Origin: a virus
DNA: 64,000 bases
IMG/VR virus record: IMGVR_UViG_3300048929_000185
Coordinates: 59,207 to 123,206 of that record
Direction: 5' to 3' (one strand)
Below are positions 35,069 to 42,972 of this stretch, piece by piece. The position numbers and the translations under genes were made by a program. The notes below the pieces were generated by a model. The model was given only the letters and a program-made list of their open reading frames with translations. It was not told where the DNA came from and did not search any database. Positions within the stretch are counted from its first letter, which is position 1; the number at the start of each line of letters is the position of its first letter.

Positions 35069-35403
35069 TTACCGTTGAATATGGTTTATTGCCAACCGAA
35101 AGTTTTAACAATTATTTTAAGTTTTTAATAAATAAGACATATAAGATTTTACCAATGAAAGAAGAAAAGTCAGAGACACTTAAATCTTATTTGGAAAGCT
35201 ACCAAAGGGAACTAATTGGAAATCAAAAGCTAATCATAGAACTGACTAATGAACCTCAATTTATTACCGTATTAAACATAATTCAATATTTGATTAGCGA
35301 AGAATATTCACTGGATACGTGTAAAAAAGAGGTGTTTAGGTGCATTCACATTCTTGAAAAAATTAAAGATAAATATTTTACTGAGGAGGTAGATCATGGA
35401 TAG
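35065..35403 (+). CDS. Hypothetical head-tail region protein, 112 aa
   Basis: Helical small protein overlapping both neighbours by a few bases, hence translationally coupled. TVLNIIQYLISEEYSLDTCKK and a charged end. Function unknown; connector region. Confidence 0.6.
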   Translation: MITVEYGLLPTESFNNYFKFLINKTYKILPMKEEKSETLKSYLESYQRELIGNQKLIIELTNEPQFITVLNIIQYLISEEYSLDTCKKEVFRCIHILEKIKDKYFTEEVDHG

Positions 35404-36406
35404 ATATTCAGCCCGTATTAATCTACATGGCACTTCTCAAAGAGAACGTTTAATTAGCCGTTGTAAGGATAGCTTAACTCGCAAATTACCAGATTCAGGG
35501 GCGTACAAAAGTGTAAAGCTAAACGGTGAAGCGTCAAGTTTAGTTATAAATTCAGGCACTAAACCCTATTATAAAGAATTCACATCTCTACCTGGGCAAA
35601 CAGTTTTAGCTGGAGACTATGTTGAATGGGCAAATAATACGTGGTTAATCTACGAAGCAGATTGCGATGACGAAGTTTACATTGATGGAAAAATGTATCA
35701 ATGCAATTACATTCAAAGATGGCAAAATGAAAATGGAACCATAATTGAGCGTCCAAGTTATGTTACAAGAGAGTCAAGTACTGGAGAAGATGGGAATAAA
35801 ACAATTACTCTAGGTGCAAATGAATATTTCGTGTATATGCCATATGACGAAGAAACGGTTAAACTTCGTAATGGGGAAAGAGTATATATTGATTTTAACT
35901 CAAACAGTCCAAATCCATATATATTAACATTACCTGATAATGTCTCGATGAAGTTTGGATCAAAGGGAGTTCTTTGTTATTTATTTGAACAAACAGAAAA
36001 AAGTCCAGACAAAGATAAATTAATTACTCTTGAATCTGGAGAAAAGGCATGGATTGCAGATTACATCTCTCCCACTCCTACGCCAGAGCCAACGCCTACA
36101 ACAAAATCATATATAGCCACTATCGTATGCACCAAAGCAGCTATTGCATCTGGAAGCAATCGTAAGTTTACAGCAAAATTCACAGATACCGATGGAAATG
36201 TAATTACTACTCTTACACCGAAGTGGACTGTAACTTCTGATTTTAGTGATAAATTAACCACGACTTATGGTGCTGATTATATAAGAATTGGCGTTGATGA
36301 TGACTCGTTAATCAATGAACATTTTATGCTTAAATTAGAATCTACAGATGATTCTGCGGAGCCAAATGAAATATCGATTTTAATTACGTCACTATATGGA
36401 GGATAA
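35396..36406 (+). CDS. Head-closure-like protein with C-terminal Ig-like domain, 336 aa
   Basis: Residues about 60-120 (QTVLAGDYVEWANNTWLIYE and surrounding) resemble SPP1 gp16-type head-closure proteins. After a proline-threonine linker (PTPTPEPTPTT, about residue 224) comes a beta domain (YIATIVCTKAAIASGSNRKF) with Ig-like character, as found on exposed phage virion proteins. The extra domain may lie on the virion surface and bind carbohydrate or host cells, which is inference. Confidence 0.6.
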   Translation: MDRYSARINLHGTSQRERLISRCKDSLTRKLPDSGAYKSVKLNGEASSLVINSGTKPYYKEFTSLPGQTVLAGDYVEWANNTWLIYEADCDDEVYIDGKMYQCNYIQRWQNENGTIIERPSYVTRESSTGEDGNKTITLGANEYFVYMPYDEETVKLRNGERVYIDFNSNSPNPYILTLPDNVSMKFGSKGVLCYLFEQTEKSPDKDKLITLESGEKAWIADYISPTPTPEPTPTTKSYIATIVCTKAAIASGSNRKFTAKFTDTDGNVITTLTPKWTVTSDFSDKLTTTYGADYIRIGVDDDSLINEHFMLKLESTDDSAEPNEISILITSLYGG

Positions 36407-36415
36407 GGAGGGTAA

Positions 36416-36913
36416 ATGAAAAGTGCTTTAAAAGATTTTGGATTATATAAGAATAGACTAATTGAAGCATTTTTGTCCTCTCCTGATATCCTAAAATTAT
36501 TACTTGGAGATTTGTATGACGAAAATGCAGAGATGTCAGATATAAGAGATATGTTAGTTTATCAACACATATTCCCATACTTATACATACCAGAAGTTCA
36601 GAGTGAAAAGAAGTCATATATATGCATTGATTGTAGAGCTAGCTTTTCCGGAAGTATGAAAAACAATATACTCACAATATGGGCGTTTTGTTCAAAGGAT
36701 AAAGACTTTATGAGGTATTCGTATCCGGGATATGTTGGTACAAGAAGTGATATATTGGCAGACATGATCGACAGACGATTATATGATTCGTACAGTTTTG
36801 GAGTTGGAGAATTAGAATTTAAAGACGCAGGTATTATAACACCACAAGATTCGTATTACGGAAGAAGTTTGGTGTATACTGTTCCAGATTTCAAGACAAA
36901 GGAAGTGAAATAA
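36416..36913 (+). CDS. Tail-completion/connector-like protein, 165 aa
   Basis: Compact mixed protein (DMLVYQHIFPYLYIPEVQSE, then ICIDCRASFSGSMKNNIL). GGAGGGTAA precedes the ATG. By order (after head closure, before tail tube) it is probably a tail-completion or neck protein. Confidence 0.5.
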   Translation: MKSALKDFGLYKNRLIEAFLSSPDILKLLLGDLYDENAEMSDIRDMLVYQHIFPYLYIPEVQSEKKSYICIDCRASFSGSMKNNILTIWAFCSKDKDFMRYSYPGYVGTRSDILADMIDRRLYDSYSFGVGELEFKDAGIITPQDSYYGRSLVYTVPDFKTKEVK

Positions 36914-36914
36914 A

Positions 36915-37733
36915 ATGAGGTTGGATTATGGCACGCTCCTGAGTTTTAAACCATTGTATTTGCAAGGTGGATTTGGAATCATATCTCCTACCTTAAAACA
37001 AATTAGCGAGTTGGGGTTTGATCTTTATCACTATTATCTCTCTGTTCTAAATTTGAGTATTAATAAATATTATGAGCAAGTAACAAGTATTGATATTGAT
37101 TATTTTAAAAATTATACAAAAGATGAAAAAGATGTAATTCTGAAAATCAAACAAAGCTATGACGGATTATCGGACGACGAAAAATCCAATATAAGCACCG
37201 CCGCTATTCTGTCTTATGATAAAAGAATTATTGACGAGGTTGCACTGTCATTATCTTTTTTTACAGATAAAAAATTTGAGTATTCAAAAGATAATAATGC
37301 ATTCATTAGTGTAGATAACGGGGAAATAACTGCAACATTAGATATTCGCATATATAATGAAGTAGTTAATTTTGTTTTACAAAGAAATGCTATAGACTCT
37401 ACAAAACAAGAAGAAAAACCCAAATTTAAAAACAAGCTTGTAGAGGAATTGTATTATAGAACATTAAAGGCAGAAGAAAAAAGAAGTAAAGACAAAAAGA
37501 AAAATGTGGATTTAGAAATACCTAATATGATTTCATCGGTTTCAGCGAGACATAATACTTTAAACATAATTAACATATGGGATATAACTATATATCAGTT
37601 ATATGACCAATTTCAAAGGCTACAGAATAATTGTATGTTTGACATCCAATCACTATCTGTAGCTGCTTGGGGAGACAAAGAAAGTAAGTTTGACCCGGGC
37701 ATATGGTACAAAAATCTATATTATCAAAAATAA
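36915..37733 (+). CDS. Hypothetical tail-region protein, 272 aa
   Basis: Begins almost at the stop of the previous gene. Helical, lysine-rich middle (LKAEEKRSKDKKKNVDLE) and a C-terminal NTLNIINIWDITIYQLYDQF segment that I associate with proteins encoded next to phage tail genes. No enzyme motif. Followed by a clear terminator. Confidence 0.6.
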   Translation: MRLDYGTLLSFKPLYLQGGFGIISPTLKQISELGFDLYHYYLSVLNLSINKYYEQVTSIDIDYFKNYTKDEKDVILKIKQSYDGLSDDEKSNISTAAILSYDKRIIDEVALSLSFFTDKKFEYSKDNNAFISVDNGEITATLDIRIYNEVVNFVLQRNAIDSTKQEEKPKFKNKLVEELYYRTLKAEEKRSKDKKKNVDLEIPNMISSVSARHNTLNIINIWDITIYQLYDQFQRLQNNCMFDIQSLSVAAWGDKESKFDPGIWYKNLYYQK

Positions 37734-37755
37734 GACCGTATTGGGTCTTTTTTTA
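37733..37755 (+). terminator. Terminator before the tail tube gene
   Basis: AGACC (37733-37737) pairs with GGTCT (37744-37748), followed by seven T, then ATTACAACAAAAC and the ribosome site of the tail tube gene. The gap between T-tract and ribosome site is too short for a promoter. Confidence 0.65.
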
Positions 37756-37781
37756 TTACAACAAAACAGGAGGAATTTAAA

Positions 37782-38510
37782 ATGGTAAATGTTAATAAAG
37801 CAAATAGAACTTGCTGTGATGTAGACATCAGGGTTCTTAAAACAATGGCTCCATTTTTATTTTTTGAAGACGCAAACGTAACAACTTTTGGATTTACAGC
37901 AGATGAAACTTACGCTACCAGCAAGGGTGCTAAGAAGGTTGCATTCTCTAACCCCATGGACGGCACAATGACTATTGAAGCCCAGGTGCTTCCGTTCAAA
38001 CTTTATTCCATGATGTCAGATGGAACAATTGATACAACTGCTGTTGTGGCAGAAAAGACCTTAATCGAATGTACGGTGGCGGGTGAATTAACACTTCCAG
38101 CTGATGTAAAAACCGGAACTGTATTTGTTTATGCAGAGGGGGATTTTGGAGGAACTGCAATTGTGGGTACTGTTGCAAGCACCAAATTTACCGCTACAAC
38201 TCCAGCAAACATCGTAGTTGGTACGTCTTATGAGGTGGCATATTTAATCACCAAGACAACTGGAGTACAGAAAATCAGCTTCAACAACAACAAGAATCCT
38301 CTGGATTACTACATTACAATGAAGACCGTAGATAAAGATGAAGAAGGAACTCTTACTCCTTATATTATTACAGGATATAAGTGCAAGCCTAAAAAGTCTC
38401 TTGACTTAAGCTTCTCTTCCACTGGTGATGCTATCACAGTTAAGATTGAATTCTCTTGTCTTGAAGACAAAGATGGTAATGTGGCTGACATCGTAGAACT
38501 CACAGCGTAA
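37782..38510 (+). CDS. Major tail (tube) protein, 242 aa
   Basis: Beta-rich, glycine/threonine-rich protein (KVAFSNPMDGTMTIEAQVLP, TPANIVVGTSYEVAYLIT, KKSLDLSFSSTGDAITVK) in the tail-tube position. The central part (about 85-160) reads like an inserted Ig-like domain. It would polymerise into the tail tube. AGGAGGAATTTAAA precedes the ATG. Confidence 0.8.
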   Translation: MVNVNKANRTCCDVDIRVLKTMAPFLFFEDANVTTFGFTADETYATSKGAKKVAFSNPMDGTMTIEAQVLPFKLYSMMSDGTIDTTAVVAEKTLIECTVAGELTLPADVKTGTVFVYAEGDFGGTAIVGTVASTKFTATTPANIVVGTSYEVAYLITKTTGVQKISFNNNKNPLDYYITMKTVDKDEEGTLTPYIITGYKCKPKKSLDLSFSSTGDAITVKIEFSCLEDKDGNVADIVELTA

Positions 38511-38528
38511 TAGCTCGCGAGGTGCTTA

Positions 38529-38765
38529 ATGATAAAAGAATGTAAGGTTATTATGAAAAATCCCATCAATATGGTTGTATTGTTTGATGGGATTGAGGTT
38601 CAAATGCCGTCTAATGATAAAGTGTCTACTATAGCATATGTTGAGTATGATAACAGCAAATACTATTTGTCTTCTAAAGATGAATATGAAAAAGAACTGG
38701 CTTCTGAAAAGAGAAATAAGACCAAACAGAAAGCAGAAGAGGTTTCTGAAGAAGTGATTGATTGA
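38529..38765 (+). CDS. Hypothetical tail protein, 78 aa
   Basis: Directly downstream of the tail tube gene. Beta hairpin-like start (MVVLFDGIEVQMPS) and a charged helical C-terminus (KELASEKRNKTKQKAEEVSE). It could be a tail-assembly chaperone, but a frameshift site is not evident. Confidence 0.55.
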   Translation: MIKECKVIMKNPINMVVLFDGIEVQMPSNDKVSTIAYVEYDNSKYYLSSKDEYEKELASEKRNKTKQKAEEVSEEVID

Positions 38766-38796
38766 TTATAAGAATAGCGAATTGTGTTGTAAGTCT

Positions 38797-38838
38797 ATAG
38801 GGATGACAATTCGCGTAATTGTTGTCCCTATTTTTTTA
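38797..38838 (+). terminator. Strong terminator after the tail tube pair
   Basis: ATAGGGATGACAATT pairs with AATTGTTGTCCCTAT through two central wobble pairs (38797-38811 and 38817-38831), followed by TTTTTT. Confidence 0.8.
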
Positions 38839-38858
38839 CTGATTAGAGGTGATTAATT

Positions 38859-39074
38859 TTGATAAAATGTAAAACTTTAGAAGATGTAATAAATACATAT
38901 GGCTCAGAAAATATTGTGAAAATCGTTAATTTGAAGCAGATTTTAACTTATGCACGAATGAAATGTCAGCCAGTTTGGATCGATGAGGGATATAACGAGC
39001 GGCTAGTGTGTTATTATTTCAAACCAGAAACTGAATTGGCGTGGCAATATTGGAAAACAACTAAAAGGGAGTAA
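38859..39074 (+). CDS. Small phage protein, 71 aa
   Basis: Starts at TTG (MIKCKTLEDVINTYGSENIV) with AGAGGTGATTAAT upstream. The pattern of a short strand-helix-strand protein ending with a charged W/K tail is common among Firmicute phage accessory proteins. It ends 2 bases before the homing endonuclease start. Function unknown. Confidence 0.6.
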   Translation: MIKCKTLEDVINTYGSENIVKIVNLKQILTYARMKCQPVWIDEGYNERLVCYYFKPETELAWQYWKTTKRE

Positions 39075-39076
39075 GA

Positions 39077-40255
39077 TTGAAAACTTTATCGCAATATAAG
39101 GCAGACGTGTATGCTTTGTGTGGTGATGAATATAGAGTGATTGGAACATACACTGGAAATAAAAACAAAATAACTATGACACACTTGAAATGTGGATGTA
39201 ATTTTGATGTTACTCCAAATAACTTTTTATCAAAATATTCAAGGTGTCCTATATGTTGCAATAGAAAAATAGTAGCTGGAATTAATGATATGAACACTAC
39301 AAATAAAGCTATGGCGGAATATGTATTAAATGAAAATGACAAATATAGGCTTAGTGAAAACAGTAGTATAAAAATTGATTGGATTTGTCCAAAATGCGGA
39401 AGCGTTATTAAAAATAAAACACCTTATTATATAAATGCTAATGGATTTATTTGTCATAAATGTTCGGATGGGATCAGCTACCCAAATAAGTTTTTTAATG
39501 AATTTTTCGGACAACTAGAATCAAATAATTTAATAAAAAATTACATATCCGAATACTCGCCAGATTGGATAAGTCCAAAAAGGTTTGATAACTATTTCGA
39601 AATTAATGATAATAAATTTATTGTTGAGGTAGATGGGGGTATAGGCCATGGTAAATATGTTTTTAAAAATAGTAATAAAACAGTCGATGGTACATTAATG
39701 ACAGATAATTATAAGACACAGAAAGCCATAGAACATGACATTAAAGTTATTAGAATAAACGCAGATAAATCCGATATGGAATTTATTAAGTCCGAAATAG
39801 ATAGTAGTATTTTATCTAATTTGTTCGATTTAAAAACAATAGATTGGGAAAGGTGTAATTTTTCAGGGCTGTCTTCAAAAAAGGTAATGGCTATAGAATT
39901 ATACAATAATGGTTGCAAGAGTACCGGAATGATAGCCAATAAATTAGGACTTAACATAAATACAATTACAGCATATTTGAAAGACGCCGCAAATAACTCT
40001 TTATGTGATTATTCTAAGGAAAACTCATTAAAAAATAGGAGTGTTGCATACTTAAATACAACTAAGGTTATATGTATTAATACGAGCGAAATTTTTAATT
40101 CAATTTCGATTGCCGCTAAAAAATACAATATAAAATCATGTTCAAATATTTACGCTTGCTGTGGCGGATTATATAAGAGCGCAGGCAGAGACGGCAATGG
40201 GAACAAATTACAATGGATGTATTATAACGAATATTTGAAATTAAATGCCGTATAA
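39077..40255 (+). CDS. Homing endonuclease, zinc-finger and NUMOD domains, 392 aa
   Basis: Intact homolog of the dead gene at 24656. N-terminal zinc-type motifs (CGCNFD, CPICCN, CPKCGS, CHKCSDGISYPNKFF), a nuclease centre IVEVDGGIGH with IRINADK, as in Vsr/EDxHD-type homing nucleases, and C-terminal helix-turn-helix and NUMOD-like parts (GMIANKLGLNINTITAYL, SIAAKKYNIKSCSNIYACC). It probably cuts intron- or gene-free homologous sites and spreads itself. TTG start with AAAGGGAGTAAG. Confidence 0.8.
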   Translation: MKTLSQYKADVYALCGDEYRVIGTYTGNKNKITMTHLKCGCNFDVTPNNFLSKYSRCPICCNRKIVAGINDMNTTNKAMAEYVLNENDKYRLSENSSIKIDWICPKCGSVIKNKTPYYINANGFICHKCSDGISYPNKFFNEFFGQLESNNLIKNYISEYSPDWISPKRFDNYFEINDNKFIVEVDGGIGHGKYVFKNSNKTVDGTLMTDNYKTQKAIEHDIKVIRINADKSDMEFIKSEIDSSILSNLFDLKTIDWERCNFSGLSSKKVMAIELYNNGCKSTGMIANKLGLNINTITAYLKDAANNSLCDYSKENSLKNRSVAYLNTTKVICINTSEIFNSISIAAKKYNIKSCSNIYACCGGLYKSAGRDGNGNKLQWMYYNEYLKLNAV

Positions 40256-40423
40256 ATTTTTTTGTTTTTATGAATTATAATTTAAATTAACAAATTGGGT
40301 TGCTCAGGACAATGGGCGTAAAAGCAGATGACATACTGGTGACGATGTGCTTACTAGAAGCGAAGAATAGTCCATGCAAGTCTACTGCTTTCCTTTACTA
40401 ATTGAGAAAGTGATGGTGTCAAA
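40256..40423 (+). other. Structured spacer after the homing endonuclease
   Basis: No gene. GCTT-actag-AAGC and nearby words (GAATAGTCC) vaguely recall group I intron core parts, but no flanking exons or P1 can be built, so it is best read as a structured spacer or a relic brought with the homing gene. Confidence 0.3.
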
Positions 40424-40954
40424 ATGGGGGCGATTATACAACCAATACTTCCGTACTTATATTATATGGGTGCTGGTATTGTTTATGTAATAATAGGATT
40501 GGTTCTTATATCAATTGCGTATGAAAAACTTATAATACCTGTTGGTAATTTTATTAAAGATACAAAGTTTGAACCAAAATGGCTATTAGAAAGACGAGAA
40601 CAGCACGAATTATTAATAAATACAGTTAATGGATTGCACGAATTAGAAGAGCAAAGAAAAATAGATGTTGAACAATCTATGAAGCATGATGCCGTCATAC
40701 GAAATGATTTGGCTGAGTTAAAGTCTATGTTTATTGATAGAGAAATAGATTCGATGAGATGGTCAATACTTAACTTTTGTACAGACATATCAAGTGGGAA
40801 AAAAGTAAAAAGAGAATCATTTGATTACATTTTAAAAACATATGATAAGTATGAGCGCATATTGGATGAGAATGGAATGGAAAACGGGTTAGTAAATGAA
40901 AGTATAAAATACATAAAAGAACAGTATCACGAACAGTTAAAAAACGGATTTTAG
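40424..40954 (+). CDS. Membrane-anchored coiled-coil protein, 176 aa
   Basis: One hydrophobic segment at about residues 8-33 (YYMGAGIVYVIIGLVLISIA) with a second weakly hydrophobic stretch, then a long charged helix region (HELEEQRKIDVEQSMKHDAV). The topology suggests an inner-membrane anchor with a cytoplasmic coiled coil. Possible role in superinfection exclusion or a holin-like function is inference only. Confidence 0.55.
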   Translation: MGAIIQPILPYLYYMGAGIVYVIIGLVLISIAYEKLIIPVGNFIKDTKFEPKWLLERREQHELLINTVNGLHELEEQRKIDVEQSMKHDAVIRNDLAELKSMFIDREIDSMRWSILNFCTDISSGKKVKRESFDYILKTYDKYERILDENGMENGLVNESIKYIKEQYHEQLKNGF

Positions 40955-40960
40955 CATTGT

Positions 40961-40996
40961 GAGCAGATTTGAAATTAATCAGGTCTGCTCTTTTAT
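40961..40996 (+). terminator. Terminator
   Basis: GAGCAGA (40961-40967) pairs with TCTGCTC (40984-40990), followed by TTTTATTATGCAAAG. Confidence 0.7.
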
Positions 40997-41020
40997 TATG
41001 CAAAGAAAAGGGTGAGTGTT

Positions 41021-41482
41021 ATTAGTAGAACGAAATATAACGTAAGCAAAGATAAATCTAAACGCACTTATGAAGGGGTCGCGTTCGCGAGTGGGCTTGA
41101 GATGACTTACTACCGAGACTGGATACTTCCAAGGATTGAATCTGGTGAAATAATCAAATGTGATAGGCAGGTGAAATATGTGTTACAACCTGCGTACGAG
41201 TTGAATGGAACAAAGTATCGCGAGATAGCATTCGTGAGCGATTTCGATATTACGTATGCTGACGGACGATTTGAGGTTATAGATGTAAAGGGCATGGTGA
41301 AGCCTATGGATAATTTACATAGAAAAATGTTTTTGTACCACTACCCTACTCTAAATTTGATTTGGATCGGGAAATCAATTATCGATGGTGGATATGTGCC
41401 TATTGATATTATTAATAAAGGACGAAAAGAACGTAAAAAATTAAAAGAATCAAAGAATAATAAAAGCATTGTCGTCACATAA
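41021..41482 (+). CDS. DUF1064-like restriction-fold nuclease, 153 aa
   Basis: PD-(D/E)xK features: ASGLEMTYYRDWI, then FVSDFDITYADGRFEVIDVKG, matching DUF1064 phage nucleases, which resemble Holliday-junction resolvases. It probably trims branched DNA. AAAAGGGTGAG is followed by GTTATTAGT; ATT at 41021 has correct spacing, while GTG at 41012 lies inside the ribosome site. Starts MSRTKYNVSKDKS if ATT is used. Confidence 0.75.
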   Translation: MSRTKYNVSKDKSKRTYEGVAFASGLEMTYYRDWILPRIESGEIIKCDRQVKYVLQPAYELNGTKYREIAFVSDFDITYADGRFEVIDVKGMVKPMDNLHRKMFLYHYPTLNLIWIGKSIIDGGYVPIDIINKGRKERKKLKESKNNKSIVVT

Positions 41483-41560
41483 TTAGATATTTTTTTACTT
41501 ATTGCGTACTTTTTCTCATTAATATCGACGCTTATTGCAAATTTTGCTACGTTCACGACG

Positions 41561-41578
41561 AGTTCCACATATGGAACT
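41561..41578. promoter_or_regulatory. Palindromic operator-like site before the XRE gene
   Basis: AGTTCCA-cata-TGGAACT is a perfect 7-bp inverted repeat with a 4-base centre, 75 bases before the XRE gene, just upstream of a TACAAT -10-like box. It fits an autoregulatory XRE operator. Confidence 0.55.
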
Positions 41579-41652
41579 GGAAAAATGTTACAATACACTT
41601 ATAGATAAAACCAAGTAAAATATAGGTAATAAACTAGATTGGAATTACTTAT

Positions 41653-41871
41653 ATGAAAATTAACTTGCGCAAGTTGAGAATTAAAAGGGGTTTAACTATA
41701 CCACAATTATCAAGGAAGTCTCATGTAGGAGCTGGTACAATAAGTCGTATTGAAAATCATGAAATATATCCTACTATTCCGACAATTTGTAAACTATGCA
41801 TAGCATTAAACGTTCCTATTAACGAAATGATAGAATGCGAGAGGTATTACTATGATGATGATGAATGGTGA
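41653..41871 (+). CDS. XRE-family regulator in the tail region, 72 aa
   Basis: Canonical helix-turn-helix: MKINLRKLRIKRGLTIPQLS, then AGTISRIENHEIYPTIPTIC. A minimal DNA-binding protein, placed with its own operator between tail genes, which is an unusual place for a regulator. It overlaps the next gene by 20 bases. It may silence the island or the following tape-measure operon. Confidence 0.8.
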   Translation: MKINLRKLRIKRGLTIPQLSRKSHVGAGTISRIENHEIYPTIPTICKLCIALNVPINEMIECERYYYDDDEW

Positions 41872-42055
41872 AACTATGTATTATAACATAATATGTGAGG
41901 AAATCGGAGTTACTGGAGGGAAAATGGTTTACGTAGATGAAAATAGGGGGACTCTTGAAGAAATACATGAGATAGTTAACATATATTCGAAGAAGCATCC
42001 TAATGCTAAATGGGAAATGTATCCAATGACGATATACGTTCCCATGAATAAATAA
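41852..42055 (+). CDS. Small hypothetical protein, 67 aa
   Basis: ATG at 41852 has GAGAGGTATT upstream and overlaps the XRE stop, indicating coupling. The protein starts with four methionines and has a mixed strand-helix core (IGVTGGKMVYVDENRG). No family recognised; probably works with the XRE protein. Confidence 0.55.
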   Translation: MMMMNGETMYYNIICEEIGVTGGKMVYVDENRGTLEEIHEIVNIYSKKHPNAKWEMYPMTIYVPMNK

Positions 42056-42087
42056 CTGGTACATAAAATTGAAGATTAAGAAAACGT

Positions 42088-42120
42088 AAGAGTCATCGAA
42101 ATGTCGGTGGCTCTTTTATT
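42088..42120 (+). terminator. Terminator
   Basis: AAGAGTCA (42088-42095) pairs with TGGCTCTT (42108-42115, one G-U), loop containing GTCGG, followed by TTATTATGCAAAAATATGGAGG, so the ribosome site of the next gene follows at once. Confidence 0.7.
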
Positions 42121-42147
42121 ATGCAAAAATATGGAGGAAAATAAAAT

Positions 42148-42375
42148 ATGATTAAATTTATTAAGAATTATTTCAAAATGAAAGCACAGGAAATCCAATT
42201 GAAATTAACATTTTATACATACGCAAATACGATTATTGCAAATAATAAAGAAATTATTGCTTCTGTTTTAAGTCTGATTTCTACGCTGAAAGATACTCCG
42301 ATTGATGAATTACAGGATAAATTTATTGAAACATTGGCTGAAATCATTCACGAATCTGGAAAAGATGATGAATAA
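42148..42375 (+). CDS. Small tail-assembly-region protein, 75 aa
   Basis: Wholly helical with a heptad-like spacing (KEIIASVLSLISTLKDTP). Together with the next gene it lies right before the tape measure gene, where tail-assembly chaperones are usually encoded; no slippery sequence is seen. Role assigned only by place. Confidence 0.5.
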   Translation: MIKFIKNYFKMKAQEIQLKLTFYTYANTIIANNKEIIASVLSLISTLKDTPIDELQDKFIETLAEIIHESGKDDE

Positions 42376-42377
42376 AT

Positions 42378-42875
42378 ATGGCTACCTATATTAGAAATAA
42401 TGCTGATTTGATTAAAGCAGGAAAGCAATTGATATATAAGCAGATGCTAATACTACAAAAGAAACTACCAGATTATTTAGAGCAATATATTATGTCTGAG
42501 TACTATGATCAGTATACTCCGGTTATGTACGAAAGAAGTTTCCGTATTTTGGCAGCGATAACATCAAGCGAGATTGTAGATGTTGGAATTGGGTATCAGT
42601 TAGAAGTGTATCTAGATCCAAATAAGGTGTCATATGATCCTTCGGTTTGGGCTTATCCAGACGGAGCCACTTCTTATATACAAGGAGATGATCCATTGAC
42701 TGTTTTTAACAACATGGCGAATGGTATACATGGATTCATTGGTAATCCACGCCCATATCAGACGGAAGGTAGATTCTGGGAAGAGTTTCTTAATGCTATT
42801 GGACATGGTGGGGTTTATGACATGTTTGTTGGATTTAAAAGATTTATAGCTAGTAAGGGATATCTAATAGCATGA
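42378..42875 (+). CDS. Tail-assembly-region protein, 165 aa
   Basis: Starts 3 bases after the previous stop. Helical N-terminal third (LIKAGKQLIYKQMLILQKKL), a beta-rich middle (EIVDVGIGYQLEVYLDPNKV) and a glycine-rich end (GHGGVYDMFVGFKRFIASKG). It resembles proteins encoded just before tape measures in clostridial phages. Function unknown. Confidence 0.55.
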   Translation: MATYIRNNADLIKAGKQLIYKQMLILQKKLPDYLEQYIMSEYYDQYTPVMYERSFRILAAITSSEIVDVGIGYQLEVYLDPNKVSYDPSVWAYPDGATSYIQGDDPLTVFNNMANGIHGFIGNPRPYQTEGRFWEEFLNAIGHGGVYDMFVGFKRFIASKGYLIA

Positions 42876-42907
42876 TGAATTTTAAATATTATAATGAATT
42901 TTTAATT

Positions 42908-42946
42908 AGTAGGAAGTTGGTTCACTACCACTCTCCTGCTTTTTTA
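42908..42946 (+). terminator. Terminator before the tape measure gene
   Basis: AGTAGGA (42908-42914) pairs with TCCTGCT (42934-42940, one G-U), followed by TTTTTTATTTG. Confidence 0.6.
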
Positions 42947-42972
42947 TTTGATTTTTAGAAGGGGGAGACGTT

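Noticed and set aside
38529-38765. G/GT-type programmed frameshift of tail chaperones
   Set aside because: No slippery heptamer with a continuing frame was found here or at 42.1-42.9 kb.
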